From Bremerella sp. TYQ1 (lineage in GTDB: Bacteria; Planctomycetota; Planctomycetia; Pirellulales; Pirellulaceae): DNA of 64,000 bases. A program made the position numbers and the translations under genes. The stretch covers positions 3,906,001 to 3,970,000 of the forward strand of contig NZ_CP083740.1 in NCBI RefSeq assembly GCF_020150455.1, in the 5' to 3' direction. The notes beneath the pieces were generated by a model, which saw only the letters and a list, made by a program, of their open reading frames with translations, was not told the DNA's origin and made no database searches. This document shows, in pieces, positions 17,105 to 26,268 of the stretch; the first letter of the stretch is position 1, and each line of letters opens with the position of its first letter.

Positions 17105-18595
17105 ATGTCTCGAATGATTCGAACTCTTGTGGTGGCCGTGGTCGTTTCGCTGACCGCCGTCGATCTTGTTTTTGCTCAGCTGAGTGATTCGCCTTGGCTG
17201 AATTCGTCGGATATATCGATCCCGGCTGGGGAAAAAGCCCAGATCACTGTCGGCCCCTTCGGCTGCCCTGTGGTGGTCGTCGATCGCGAGGCGTGGCACA
17301 TCAAGTCGAAGAAGGTCGTCCAAACCATCCCTGGCGATACCGAGATCGGCGAGTATCGCTGTTTGAGTGGCAACGGAATGTACTTCGCCGCCTACGAAGG
17401 AACCCACTGGGACAAGGGCAGCAGTATTAACGTCTGGAACCTGGTCACCGGGGAACTTATTTCGCGGGTACCTGGCAAGCAAAGCAGCTACTACCCAGTG
17501 ATGAAGATCATGTACAACCGCTATCTGCTGGCGGCCCCCAACACCGGACAATCGCTGTTGATCTGGGATATCCAAGAGAGCAAAAAGGTGCGCGACGTAC
17601 TTTGCCGTACCGAAAACATTGAAGAAGGCCAGCTGACCGTTTCGCCCGATGGCAAGTTCCTGGCATTGGTCGAAGGGGACAAAGTTTCTGTACTGAACTT
17701 GGCCGATGGACGCTATGTCGGCAACCTGGCCGCTCCGCTACGTGACCCTAGCAGCACTTACAACTACACGCTGGGCGCCAGTGGCGTGGAAGACCTCGAG
17801 TTTTCGCCGGACGGTCAAGAGATGGCGGCGATCTACAACACCTACGGTAGGCAGCGCTTGGTGGTCTGGAATGGTCGCGGCCAGATCATATACGACATCA
17901 GCATGTTCATTCCATGGGGACGTTTAAACGAATACAGTCTTTCGTGGTTGCCAGACAAGAAGGGCTGGATCGTCGATGGAAATGTGATTCATCGCGACTC
18001 GAAGAAGACGACGGTTCAGTTCAAGCGACCCCGCTACGATACGGACGAAATTGGCGTGCTGGATCAATACTTTGTGATCGGTCGCTTCGGGGAAGATGCC
18101 GAGTCGATCACGATGATCGGGATTCCTTGGGAAGAAGTCGACCGTTCGTTCGAGGCGATGGAATCGGTCGAGAATGCGATCCTTGGCCCCGGCGTGAAGG
18201 TCTCGTTGATGGTTTACATGCGTGGCCAGACTGGCGAAACGATCAACAAGGCCCGAGCCGCGATCGGCGATGCGATTGTGGCTCGCCTGAAAGCGGACAA
18301 GATGTTGTTCGCGCCAGACCAGGAGGTCTACCTCCGCTTCAACTGCGAACCAGCGTCGCTCGAACATTCTTACGGCGTCGCAAAGCTCGACTTATTCATC
18401 AAGGGCTCCGACGAACCGATTTGGTCGCACGAGTTTACCAGTGGCAGTTCGCGTAGCTTCCTGCAAGGACTCGACGGAGGCACCATCGCCGACGGAGCGA
18501 CCGAATCGCTTGCTCGCGAGATCGCCCTGATCCAGATCCCTTACTTCATTCCCCGCACGGCGGAACATTTACCGCTGCCGCTGGTGATTCAGTAG
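17105..18595 (+). CDS. Secreted WD40-like beta-propeller protein
   Basis: A 496-residue exported protein. The N terminus MSRMIRTLVVAVVVSLTAV with VFAQ forms a signal peptide. The middle holds WD40-like blades recognisable as LTVSPDGKFLALVEG...VSVLNL and LEFSPDGQEMAAIYN...LVVWNG, plus NVWNLVTGELISR. The last 150 residues are not propeller-like and contain VKVSLMVYMRGQTG and EVYLRFNCEPASLEHSYG, possibly a second domain. The reading frame is open well upstream through the REPIN, but no signal is encoded there; an ATG at 17114 is equally possible as start. The role is unknown. Confidence 0.8.
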   Translation: MSRMIRTLVVAVVVSLTAVDLVFAQLSDSPWLNSSDISIPAGEKAQITVGPFGCPVVVVDREAWHIKSKKVVQTIPGDTEIGEYRCLSGNGMYFAAYEGTHWDKGSSINVWNLVTGELISRVPGKQSSYYPVMKIMYNRYLLAAPNTGQSLLIWDIQESKKVRDVLCRTENIEEGQLTVSPDGKFLALVEGDKVSVLNLADGRYVGNLAAPLRDPSSTYNYTLGASGVEDLEFSPDGQEMAAIYNTYGRQRLVVWNGRGQIIYDISMFIPWGRLNEYSLSWLPDKKGWIVDGNVIHRDSKKTTVQFKRPRYDTDEIGVLDQYFVIGRFGEDAESITMIGIPWEEVDRSFEAMESVENAILGPGVKVSLMVYMRGQTGETINKARAAIGDAIVARLKADKMLFAPDQEVYLRFNCEPASLEHSYGVAKLDLFIKGSDEPIWSHEFTSGSSRSFLQGLDGGTIADGATESLAREIALIQIPYFIPRTAEHLPLPLVIQ

Positions 18596-18793
18596 ATCCT
18601 GCGATGGGCTGGTACCGATTTTTAACTCGGTATCGGCGTAATCGACAAGATGCCATTGCAAGCAGTCGGACCTGAGAGTCACGCTTCTATGCGGACGCTA
18701 GCCGCATTCCATGGCTTCCTGTGGTCTTCGGCCATCCGAGATTAAAACCGAGACCATCCGACGAATGCAAAGTGATAAAGCAATGCGTTGGGC

Positions 18794-19777
18794 TTAAGCC
18801 TTCCGCGTCGGGAATGGAATGACTTCTTCGATCGACTTCGCTCCAAGGGCAACCATTACCAGGCGATCCAAACCTAATGCGCAGCCGCTGCAGGCCGGCA
18901 GTCCGCTGCGCATCGCTTCGATCAACTGACTTGCCTCAGGCAGGCGTGGCTTGCCGAGCTGCTGTCGGGCCTCGTTGTTGATTCGATTACGCTGGACAAG
19001 CACCTCGGCGTCGAGAAGTTCGTCGTAGCCGTTGGCCAATTCCATACCGTCAACAAACAACTCAAAGCGGCACGCGACGCGCGGATTGTCTTCGTCCAAC
19101 CGAGCCAATGCGGCTTGCGATGCGGGATAGTGATACAAGATCACCGGCGAATCGAAACCAAGCTTCGGCTGAATGAGTTCCCCCATCAGCAGCTCTAAGA
19201 GGCCATCGAGATCGTCGTTCGAAAATGATTTTGGCACATTGACGTTTTGCGCACTCGCCACGTCGCGCAGTGCCTCGGCAGTGACTGACAAAGGATCGAA
19301 GCCAAGATGAGATTGAAACAGTTCTTGATAGCTGACCAGTTGGGCCGGACCACGCTTTAAAACGGCTTCGGCGAGGTCGGAAAGCAGCTGCATGCCGGCC
19401 TTCAAATCGTCGCCGACGCGGTACCATTCGACCAGGGTGAATTCGACGTTGTGCTGCGAACCAACTTCGGCCAATCGAAATGCTTTAGCGATCTGAAAGA
19501 TGGCTTCCGCGCCGTCCGCCACAAGCCGCTTCATGGCGAACTCTGGCGACGTCTGCAGATAGAAGGCGTCACCATGCTGAGGCTCGGCCGGGTTCCAGGA
19601 AAGCGTGACCGGCACCGGATCGAGATGCGTGTCGATGACCGTATCGCGCGAGAGCAGCGGCGTCTCGACTTCCCAGAAGCCCAGCGAAAGAAAGAACTGC
19701 CGCACCGCTTGAGTGATCTCGTGACGACGCTTCAAGTGATCAAGCGACGCCGTCGGTCGCCAGGAATCTTGTGACAT
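18794..19777 (-). CDS. epmA: EF-P lysine ligase EpmA (PoxA/GenX, class II LysRS paralogue)
   Basis: A tRNA-synthetase paralogue that attaches (R)-beta-lysine to a lysine of elongation factor P, relieving polyproline stalling. The 327 residues match the E. coli protein in length. Class II motif 1 is visible around ITQAVRQFFLSLGFWEVETP. Motif 2 is LAEVGSQHNVEFTLVEWYR, and motif 3 is CSGCALGLDRLVML near the C terminus. The anticodon-binding domain of true LysRS is missing, as expected. The ATG at 19777 (MSQDSWRP) aligns with the E. coli start, so the in-frame upstream start is unlikely. No efp or epmB gene is in the window. A C-terminal proline/basic FPTRKA tail ends the protein. Confidence 0.9.
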   Translation of the reverse strand: MSQDSWRPTASLDHLKRRHEITQAVRQFFLSLGFWEVETPLLSRDTVIDTHLDPVPVTLSWNPAEPQHGDAFYLQTSPEFAMKRLVADGAEAIFQIAKAFRLAEVGSQHNVEFTLVEWYRVGDDLKAGMQLLSDLAEAVLKRGPAQLVSYQELFQSHLGFDPLSVTAEALRDVASAQNVNVPKSFSNDDLDGLLELLMGELIQPKLGFDSPVILYHYPASQAALARLDEDNPRVACRFELFVDGMELANGYDELLDAEVLVQRNRINNEARQQLGKPRLPEASQLIEAMRSGLPACSGCALGLDRLVMVALGAKSIEEVIPFPTRKA

Positions 19778-19829
19778 GGGATTGATTTCGATGGTGGACT
19801 TGGGCTCATTCAAACCGGGGTGGCAACAG

Positions 19830-19980
19830 GTAGGGTGCGTCTCGACGCACCAGAATCATCCAATCGGTTTCCACCCACTATGCTTGGCAATGCATTTTCT
19901 TTCGGGATCAATTACGTTGTCATGAGCAGCGTGGCGTCACGACGGTTTGCCAGGGCATGGTGCGTCGAGACGCACCCTAC
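19830..19980. repeat. REPIN-like pair of inverted REP palindromes
   Basis: The left arm 19830-19851 has GTAGGG plus the hairpin. The right arm 19959-19980 is its exact inverse and ends in CCCTAC. The arms enclose 107 bases with no gene, and the whole element is 151 bp. It lies in the gap between epmA and the NRDE gene. It is the most perfect pair in the window: all 22 bases of the arms are complementary. Confidence 0.85.
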
Positions 19981-19994
19981 GCTGTGGTGGGGCA

Positions 19995-20029
19995 TAAAAA
20001 AAGAGCACATCGTATGGCGATGTGCTCTT
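19995..20029 (-). terminator. Rho-independent terminator of the NRDE gene
   Basis: AAGAGCACATCG and CGATGTGCTCTT form a 12-bp perfect stem around TATGG. On the minus strand the stem is followed by seven T. It lies 28 bp past the stop of the minus-strand gene at 20058. Confidence 0.9.
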
Positions 20030-20057
20030 AGGTTGGTTGATGCTCGCCGGAGGGCGA

Positions 20058-20834
20058 TTAGGCTTCGGCTCGCGAAGCTCGGGCTTCTCGCAGACCGCGG
20101 CTGAGGATGTCTCGCAGCAGTGGCGAGTAATCTTCATAGCCCACTTTGGTCGGAGCGCCTTCAGCGTATTGGAAGATGGCGTCGCGTGGCTTCTTACCCA
20201 GCGAAACGAGCGTACTGCTGACAGTACCCCATTCCTTGCCTTCGATGACCATGCCGGGGCGGCCTTGGGCTGCCGGTGGACGAGCGAAGACTTTGCTGGA
20301 AACGGCGAGAAACTTGACGGCCGAATCGAGCGTCTGCAGCGTCATCAGGCGATGAGCAAGCTGGACACGTTCGTCACGCGAGTCGTTCAAGTCGTGACCG
20401 CCGATCAGGTTCAAGCCTTCTTCCAATCGTTGGGCGTTGACGTCGTCGCCACCATGAACGACCCAGCCGCTGTCGGCATCGGCCATTACGAAGTTCACGC
20501 CGTCGTACTGCTCGGACATCAAACCTTCCATCGCAATTTCGACGGCGGCTTGAGCACTGCTGGCACGCAGCAGTTCACGGCAAAGCAGTCCCCGCGAACG
20601 AGGGACCGGCGGACGCTTCATCTTGCGACGATTGGTGCAACCTACGACAAGCCCGTGCTGATTGACGCCGAGCCAGGTTCCCCCGGCTTGTTGATCAATT
20701 CCGCACAGTGCTCGAGGCTTCCCCGATTGAATCGAAGGTGCCAACGTGGGACGATCATAAAACTCTTCCCGGTTAGCCGCGACAAGGATCGGTGCTTCGG
20801 GAACGCTTCGGTATTGAATTGCCAATAGGCACAT
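20058..20834 (-). CDS. NRDE (TANGO2-like) family protein
   Basis: A 258-residue protein of the NRDE/TANGO2 family, whose members are cytoplasmic and may have an N-terminal-nucleophile fold. The start MCLLAIQYR gives an N-terminal Cys after Met removal. The signature ANREEFYDRP replaces the usual N-R-D-E with N-R-E-E. GGTWLGVNQHGLVVGCTNRR is the second hallmark. The last part contains GTVSSTLVSL, also typical. I start at 20834 because Met-Cys is the conserved N terminus; an upstream in-frame start would add 35 unrelated residues. The biochemical role is unsettled (heme trafficking has been proposed for TANGO2). The gene is divergent from the oxidoreductase at 21093. Confidence 0.87.
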   Translation of the reverse strand: MCLLAIQYRSVPEAPILVAANREEFYDRPTLAPSIQSGKPRALCGIDQQAGGTWLGVNQHGLVVGCTNRRKMKRPPVPRSRGLLCRELLRASSAQAAVEIAMEGLMSEQYDGVNFVMADADSGWVVHGGDDVNAQRLEEGLNLIGGHDLNDSRDERVQLAHRLMTLQTLDSAVKFLAVSSKVFARPPAAQGRPGMVIEGKEWGTVSSTLVSLGKKPRDAIFQYAEGAPTKVGYEDYSPLLRDILSRGLREARASRAEA

Positions 20835-21092
20835 ATTGTTAAAGAGCGGGGCTAAAGGTAAGAAAAAGCGAGCACCCTGGTCACGCCCCAAGGCTGAACT
20901 AATCCTTTTGAGTCTATTCTTTTTTCCCCATTCGGACACCCTTTAATGGGGGTCGAGTACCTAAATTTTTGTTAAAACAAGTTTCTCGAAGGGCTCCTTG
21001 AAGGACGTGTGAACAGTGGGGCTGAAAAAGGCCCACTACCCCCACTTTTAAGGTATCCCCTCTGTCAGGTTATCAGGAAAGAGTTTGCCCCC

Positions 21093-22214
21093 ATGCCCCA
21101 GTATTCTTCGGAAAACCCCGTAAAAATCGGCATCGTCGGCGCTGGCGCGGTCAGCGACTACCATCACGTTCCCGGCATCAAGCTCGACTCGCGAGCGACG
21201 CTGGCATCGGTTTGTGACGCCAGTAGCGACCTTCTCGAGAAGCGCAAATCGGACTGGGGCGTGAAGAAGACCACCACAAGTGTGGAAGAGATTTGTACCG
21301 ACCCGGAAGTCGACGCCATCATCATTGCGACTCCGAATTTCACCCACAAAGAGATCTCGCTTTTGGCGACCCAAAACGGCAAGCACGTGATGTGCGAAAA
21401 GCCACTTGGATTGAACGCCGGAGAAGTCCGCGAGATGTATCACTCGGCACGCGATAACAAAGTGGTCCACATGACCGCATTCACGTATCGCTTTGCCCCT
21501 TCGATGCGATACATGCGTAGCCTGTTGAACTCAGGTCAGCTGGGCGAACCTCGCCATTTCCGCAGCCAGCGTTTCCTCGATTGGCCTGAAACCAGCTGGG
21601 GCTGGCGTCAATACAAAGACAAAGCAGGCGCCGGCGACTTGTTCGACATGACGATCCATCGTCTCGACTTCGCCCGTGACTTGTTGGGCCCGATCAAAAG
21701 TGTCTGCGGTGCGGTGGCTCAGTTCACCAAGCGCGATAAAACCATCGATGGTAAGGATTGCCCACCGAGCGAAGTCGATGACTGGTCGTCGCTGATCGGC
21801 GAGTTTGAATGTGGTGCCGTAGGCGTCTGGGAAGGCACGACGCTCGCCAAAGGTTACCACCGCAATGGTTTCGGTCACGAATGGGCCGAAGTGAACGGCA
21901 GCGAAGGATCCGCCGTCTATCAGCTGCACGAGCCAAACAAGATTTTGCTCGGCAAAACAGGTGACGATCTTCACCCGGTAGAAGTGCCCAAAGAATTCCT
22001 GACGCCTGAGGGAAGCCCCCGCACCACCGATATGGGTGAAGCTGCGACAATTTTCCGTTATGATTTGATGTGGGAATTCGTCTCGGCGATCAGTGAAGAG
22101 CGCGAGTGCGTGCCAAGCTACTACGAAGGGCTGATGGCCCAAATCGTGGCAGACTCGGTCTTGGAGTCGTACGAAAAGCGAGCCTGGGTCGATATTCCCG
22201 ACGAGCCTGTTTAA
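21093..22214 (+). CDS. Gfo/Idh/MocA family oxidoreductase
   Basis: A 373-residue dehydrogenase. The Rossmann motif is IGIVGAGAVSDYHHVPG near residue 13. The catalytic motif HVMCEKPLGLNAGEVREMY is near residue 96, and the domain-2 motif GDLFDMTIHRLDFARD is near residue 182. The substrate is not identifiable. AGGAAAGAG precedes the ATG at 21093; an in-frame ATG at 21009 would add 28 residues of no family resemblance. The upstream gap shared with the NRDE gene (258 bp) must hold two divergent promoters. Together with 8118 and 11567 this makes three members in 13 kb, probably independent paralogues. Confidence 0.9.
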   Translation: MPQYSSENPVKIGIVGAGAVSDYHHVPGIKLDSRATLASVCDASSDLLEKRKSDWGVKKTTTSVEEICTDPEVDAIIIATPNFTHKEISLLATQNGKHVMCEKPLGLNAGEVREMYHSARDNKVVHMTAFTYRFAPSMRYMRSLLNSGQLGEPRHFRSQRFLDWPETSWGWRQYKDKAGAGDLFDMTIHRLDFARDLLGPIKSVCGAVAQFTKRDKTIDGKDCPPSEVDDWSSLIGEFECGAVGVWEGTTLAKGYHRNGFGHEWAEVNGSEGSAVYQLHEPNKILLGKTGDDLHPVEVPKEFLTPEGSPRTTDMGEAATIFRYDLMWEFVSAISEERECVPSYYEGLMAQIVADSVLESYEKRAWVDIPDEPV

Positions 22215-22368
22215 AGAGCGTCCCTGGGTGCTGCTGGCCATGCCGGTGGCGCCCTGAGATTTGCTGGACTTCACAGCAGCTTCAGGCCAGCTAAGCATCA
22301 GGTGCGCATTTCTGCGCGCCTGTGCCCTTTTCAATAGCCATTCGGAACAGCAAATTGGGAGAGGCAGC

Positions 22369-22728
22369 ATGTCCTCAGGCAAATATGCCGGCGCGGTCGA
22401 TTTGAGCGGCCCAGACCGGCTTCAGGTCTTCATTCGTAAAGTCGGCGAAACCAAAGAACTTTGGGGGTTGTACGTCGACGGCTGGGCCGAAGCGACCGAC
22501 GACGACGGCAAGAAGGGTTTAGTCGTTTGGCCGGACGAACAACATGCGACCCTTTGCGCTACCGATAAGTGGCGACAACACACCCCTAAGCAAATCAAGC
22601 TGTCCAGCTTCAACGATCGTTGGGTCGATAAGCTTGTCAAAATGCGAATGAAAGTGGCCGTGTTTCCTACCCCTTTCGATGGGCCAGTGTTTGTCGACCC
22701 GGTAGCCTTGCGGGCAGAACTTCTATAA
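22369..22728 (+). CDS. DUF2750-like small protein
   Basis: A 119-residue cytoplasmic protein. The pattern LWGLYVDGWAEATDDDGKKG, WPDEQHATLCA, then KLSSFNDRWVDKLVKMRMKVAVFPTP followed by a FVDP...LRAELL tail fits the DUF2750 family from memory; its function is unknown. GGGAGAGG precedes the ATG at 22369. The next gene, fabH, starts 122 bp downstream and is probably separate. Confidence 0.65.
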   Translation: MSSGKYAGAVDLSGPDRLQVFIRKVGETKELWGLYVDGWAEATDDDGKKGLVVWPDEQHATLCATDKWRQHTPKQIKLSSFNDRWVDKLVKMRMKVAVFPTPFDGPVFVDPVALRAELL

Positions 22729-22850
22729 TTGCTACGGTGTGAACTCCCTAAGTTTTCAGCCTACGGCCAACCGAAATAGGCATGAGAACTTGGGGCATTT
22801 GTGCTACAGTACATCGTTTTCCCGCTCCGCTTCCCTCACGAAACGAAAGC

Positions 22851-23912
22851 ATGGCGACGGCGCAACCTAATTCCTCTTCCCGCAGTGATTCGACCTCTCC
22901 GCGCCCTGTTCCCTCAGGCCGAAGTCATCTTCGCTCGCTAACTGGCATTCAGATCCTGGGAACCGGCAGCTACGTGCCTGAGAAAGTGGTCCCGAACGAA
23001 GACCTCTCTTCGCTCGGCTGCGATCCTCAGTGGATTATTCAGCGAACGGGAATTCGCGAGCGACGTCATGCCCCTGAGGGCATCGCTACCAGCGACATGG
23101 CTTACGAAAGCGCGATTGCGGCGCTCAAGTCGGCCGGCGTCGATGCCAGCGAGATCGACTTGATCGTTGTCGGAACGTTCACGCCTGACTCGTCGACCCC
23201 GTCCACCGCGTGCCGCTTGCAAGAGCGTCTCGGCATTCGCGCCGCCGCGATGGATGTCAGTGCGGCGTGTGCCGGCTTCCTTTATGCGATGATCACCGCG
23301 GCTCAGTTCATCAAGACCGGAACCAGCCAACGAGCACTGGTCGTCGGGGCCGATCTTCTTTCGCGGATTGCCAATCCAGAAGATAAGAAGACCTATCCGC
23401 TGTTCGGCGACGGAGCCGGAGCGGTGGTTCTCGGGCCTGGTAGTGACGAACAAGGGATGCTTTCTTACACGCTCGGTAGCGAAGGCGATGGCGGTCCGCT
23501 GCTGTGTGTTCCTGGGGGTGGTTCCCGAGAACCGCTCACGCCGGAAGCACTTTCCGAAGGGAAGCAGTACCTGTACATGGATGGCCGAAGTGTCTTCAAG
23601 TGGGCCGTCCGCGTGATTGAAGACTCGATCCGCGACGTACTGCACCATGCCGAACTGACGCCGGACGATATCTCGCTGGTACTTCTGCATCAGGCCAACG
23701 TCCGTATCATCGACGCGGCGTGCGATAACCTTGGCTTTCCGCGTGAGAAGATGGTGGTCAACTTAGACCTTTACGGCAACACGTCGGCTGGAAGTGTCCC
23801 GCTTGTCTTGGACGAAGCGATGGAGAAAGGGCTCATCCAACGAGGCGATCGCATCTTGCTGTGCGGCTTCGGTGCCGGGCTGTCGTGGGGCACGACCGTT
23901 TTTCAGTGGTAA
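22851..23912 (+). CDS. fabH: Beta-ketoacyl-ACP synthase III (FabH)
   Basis: Thiolase-fold enzyme that condenses an acyl-CoA with malonyl-ACP to start fatty acid synthesis. The 353-residue product has a normal core preceded by about 33 extra N-terminal residues rich in Ser and Pro. The catalytic triad is Cys140 (VSAACAGF), His280 (LLHQAN) and Asn310 (LYGNTSAG). The tail ends GAGLSWGTTVFQW, typical of FabH. It stands alone here, with no fab cluster beside it, so an extra or specialised KAS III is also possible. A strong terminator follows. Confidence 0.93.
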   Translation: MATAQPNSSSRSDSTSPRPVPSGRSHLRSLTGIQILGTGSYVPEKVVPNEDLSSLGCDPQWIIQRTGIRERRHAPEGIATSDMAYESAIAALKSAGVDASEIDLIVVGTFTPDSSTPSTACRLQERLGIRAAAMDVSAACAGFLYAMITAAQFIKTGTSQRALVVGADLLSRIANPEDKKTYPLFGDGAGAVVLGPGSDEQGMLSYTLGSEGDGGPLLCVPGGGSREPLTPEALSEGKQYLYMDGRSVFKWAVRVIEDSIRDVLHHAELTPDDISLVLLHQANVRIIDAACDNLGFPREKMVVNLDLYGNTSAGSVPLVLDEAMEKGLIQRGDRILLCGFGAGLSWGTTVFQW

Positions 23913-23948
23913 GAGACCCACGACTCAAAACGAAAACGAACTCACGAG

Positions 23949-23972
23949 AGGGCATCCAAGATGCCCTTTTTT
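23949..23972 (+). terminator. Rho-independent terminator after fabH
   Basis: AGGGCATC, loop CAA, GATGCCCT, then a T-run at 23967-23972. It lies 36 bp past the fabH stop and directly abuts the REPIN-like element that begins at 23974. Confidence 0.88.
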
Positions 23973-23973
23973 C

Positions 23974-24140
23974 GTAGGGCCCGCGTGTCGCGGGTCGATA
24001 ATCCAAGATTCCAGTTGCTGCCATCCGGGTACCACTGGCTATGCCACTGTTCACGTGGGACTGTCGTTTACTACCGCGCTGGCACCCGAAATTTTGGATA
24101 CCGAATATCATGTTCAAGACCCGCGACACGCGGGCCCTAC
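23974..24140. repeat. REPIN-like inverted pair, second sequence type
   Basis: The left arm 23974-23996 is GTAGGG, then a hairpin of CCCGCG/CGCGGG with a TGT loop, ending TC. The right arm 24118-24140 is its exact inverse and ends in CCCTAC. The arms enclose 121 bases with no gene. The sequence differs from the type at 16842 and 19830, but the GTAGGG...CCCTAC frame is the same. The rest of the gap up to 24293 holds nothing else that I can support. Confidence 0.85.
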
Positions 24141-24293
24141 GGCTGGGCCTTCGATGCCGATTCGGTTGGCCTAGCTTCTTACTGAAAACCGAACACGGAA
24201 AACGGAAAACTAAGCTAACCTTTATCTGTACGCTTTAACGCGGTACGATTGGCTTCGAGATTGCCGACTAGAGAAACCAGAGAAGGAACTACC

Positions 24294-26114
24294 ATGGCCA
24301 AAGCTGCCAAGAAGTCTGTGAAGAAGACCCTCACGCGTGACGAAGTTGCTATCGAGAACACCTGGGACTTGAGCAGCTTGTATCCCGATCCGGAAGCGTG
24401 GGAAAAGGACTTCAAAAAGCTGGCCAAGAAGGAAGAAGGGTTCGACAAGTTTCGCGGCACGCTCGCCCAAGGACCGAAAGAGCTGTTGGCCTGTTTGAAG
24501 TTCGATACGCAAGTCGACCGACTGGGCGAAAAGCTGGGCATCTATGCGTTCCTAAAGACGACCGAAGACCAGGCCAACGACGACAACCAACGCCGCATGG
24601 CTCGCTTTCAAGCGGTGGCCAGCAAACTGGGACAAGCGGCCAGTTATATCGCGCCGGAAATCCAAGCGATTCCCGCTAAGCGATTGCAGGAACTGATGGA
24701 CGATCCTGTCTTGAAGGGATATCGCCTCGTCCTGGAACGGATGACGCGTTACAAGAAGTACACGCTCGGCAAGAAAGAAGAACGCATCCTCGCGATGCAA
24801 AGCGAAATGGCAGGCGCCGCAGGCAAAGCGTTCCGCCAACTGCTGGATGCCGATATGAAGTTTGGCAGCGTCAAGAACGAAAATGGCGAAGAGCAGGAAC
24901 TGACCAACTCGACGCTGATGGAGTTCCTCCTTTCTCCGGAACGCAAAGTCCGCAAGAAAGCGTTCGAGCAATACTACGCTCAGTTTGAAGGGCATGAAAA
25001 CACGCTCGCGGCGACACTTTCTGGTTCGATCCAAAAAGACGTTTACTACGCCAAGGTTCGTGGCTACGAAAGTGCTCGTGGTCAGGCATTGTATGCCGAC
25101 AACATTCCGGAATCGGTTTACGACAATCTGATCGATTCAGTCCATAACCACTTGCCGGCCGTGCATCGCTACTTCGAGCTGCGTCGCCGCAAGATGAAGC
25201 TGAAGGATATCCATCACTACGACACCTACGTGCCAATCTTGAACAACATCAAGAAGAAGCACACGTGGGACGAAGCGGTCGACGTGATCATGGACGCAAT
25301 GATTCCGCTCGGTCCCGAATATTGCGACGTGCTGAAAGATGGTTTGACAAAGGCCCGCTGGTGCGATCGTTACCCCAACGCCGGCAAGCAGAGCGGCGCG
25401 TTCAGCTGCGGAAGCTTCGACGCTGCCCCGTTCATTCTGATGAACTACAAGCAAGACGTTCTGGACGACGTCTTCACGTTGGCTCACGAAGCGGGGCACT
25501 CGATGCACAGCTATTATTCGTCGAAGAGCCAGCCGTATCAGTACTACAACTACGTCATTTTCGTGGCGGAAGTGGCCAGCACGTTCAATGAACAGCTGCT
25601 AAGCCAGTACCTGCAAGAGAACGCGACGACCGACGAAGAACGGGCTTACCTGATCAATCGCGACATCGACGCCATCCGCGGCACGATCATCCGCCAGACG
25701 ATGTTCGCCGAGTTCGAGAAGATCACCCACGCGATGTGCGAAGCAGGCGAACCGCTCACGTCGAAGTCGCTACAGGAAGTCTACCAAGGCTTGCTCGAGA
25801 AATACTTCGGCCCAGACTTCGCGATCGATCCGCAACTGAAGCTGGAATGCCTCCGCATCCCACACTTCTACCGTGCGTTCTATGTTTATAAGTACGCGAC
25901 CGGATTGTCGGCCGCGATTGCTTTGAGCATGCGAGTGCTCAACGGCGGCAAGCAGGAACTGGACGATTACCTGTCGTTCCTCAAAGGGGGCTGCTCGAAG
26001 TATCCGCTCGACCTCCTGCGAGATGCCGGCGTCGACATGGAAAGCCCCAAACCAGTCGACATGGCCCTGAGCCACTTCGAAAGCCTCGTCGATCAACTGA
26101 ACGACTTGCTATAA
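24294..26114 (+). CDS. pepF: Oligoendopeptidase F (M3 family)
   Basis: A zinc metallopeptidase that cleaves short peptides in the cytoplasm. The 606-residue product has the M3 signature AHEAGHSMHSYYSS with His398, Glu399 and His402 as zinc ligands and base. The third ligand is expected about 25 residues later, in the FVAEVASTFNEQL segment. The N-terminal WDLSSLYPDPEAWEKDF is the usual family start. GAAGGA precedes the ATG at 24294, where the protein opens with a Lys/Ala-rich stretch (AKAAKKSVKKT). An in-frame ATG at 24249 is less likely. No signal peptide is present. Confidence 0.95.
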   Translation: MAKAAKKSVKKTLTRDEVAIENTWDLSSLYPDPEAWEKDFKKLAKKEEGFDKFRGTLAQGPKELLACLKFDTQVDRLGEKLGIYAFLKTTEDQANDDNQRRMARFQAVASKLGQAASYIAPEIQAIPAKRLQELMDDPVLKGYRLVLERMTRYKKYTLGKKEERILAMQSEMAGAAGKAFRQLLDADMKFGSVKNENGEEQELTNSTLMEFLLSPERKVRKKAFEQYYAQFEGHENTLAATLSGSIQKDVYYAKVRGYESARGQALYADNIPESVYDNLIDSVHNHLPAVHRYFELRRRKMKLKDIHHYDTYVPILNNIKKKHTWDEAVDVIMDAMIPLGPEYCDVLKDGLTKARWCDRYPNAGKQSGAFSCGSFDAAPFILMNYKQDVLDDVFTLAHEAGHSMHSYYSSKSQPYQYYNYVIFVAEVASTFNEQLLSQYLQENATTDEERAYLINRDIDAIRGTIIRQTMFAEFEKITHAMCEAGEPLTSKSLQEVYQGLLEKYFGPDFAIDPQLKLECLRIPHFYRAFYVYKYATGLSAAIALSMRVLNGGKQELDDYLSFLKGGCSKYPLDLLRDAGVDMESPKPVDMALSHFESLVDQLNDLL

Positions 26115-26268
26115 CGAAGAAGTATCGTGCATCAGGGGTAGCCCAGATCGGAAACGAGGGGAGACCGCAGCGGATCACTTCTTACGAAAGCCTGATTCAA
26201 ACGTTCGCGTAATTCTCCTATCATCAAACGCATAAGCCTGGTCGCGTTTTCTGATAGGAGCTGCGAAC

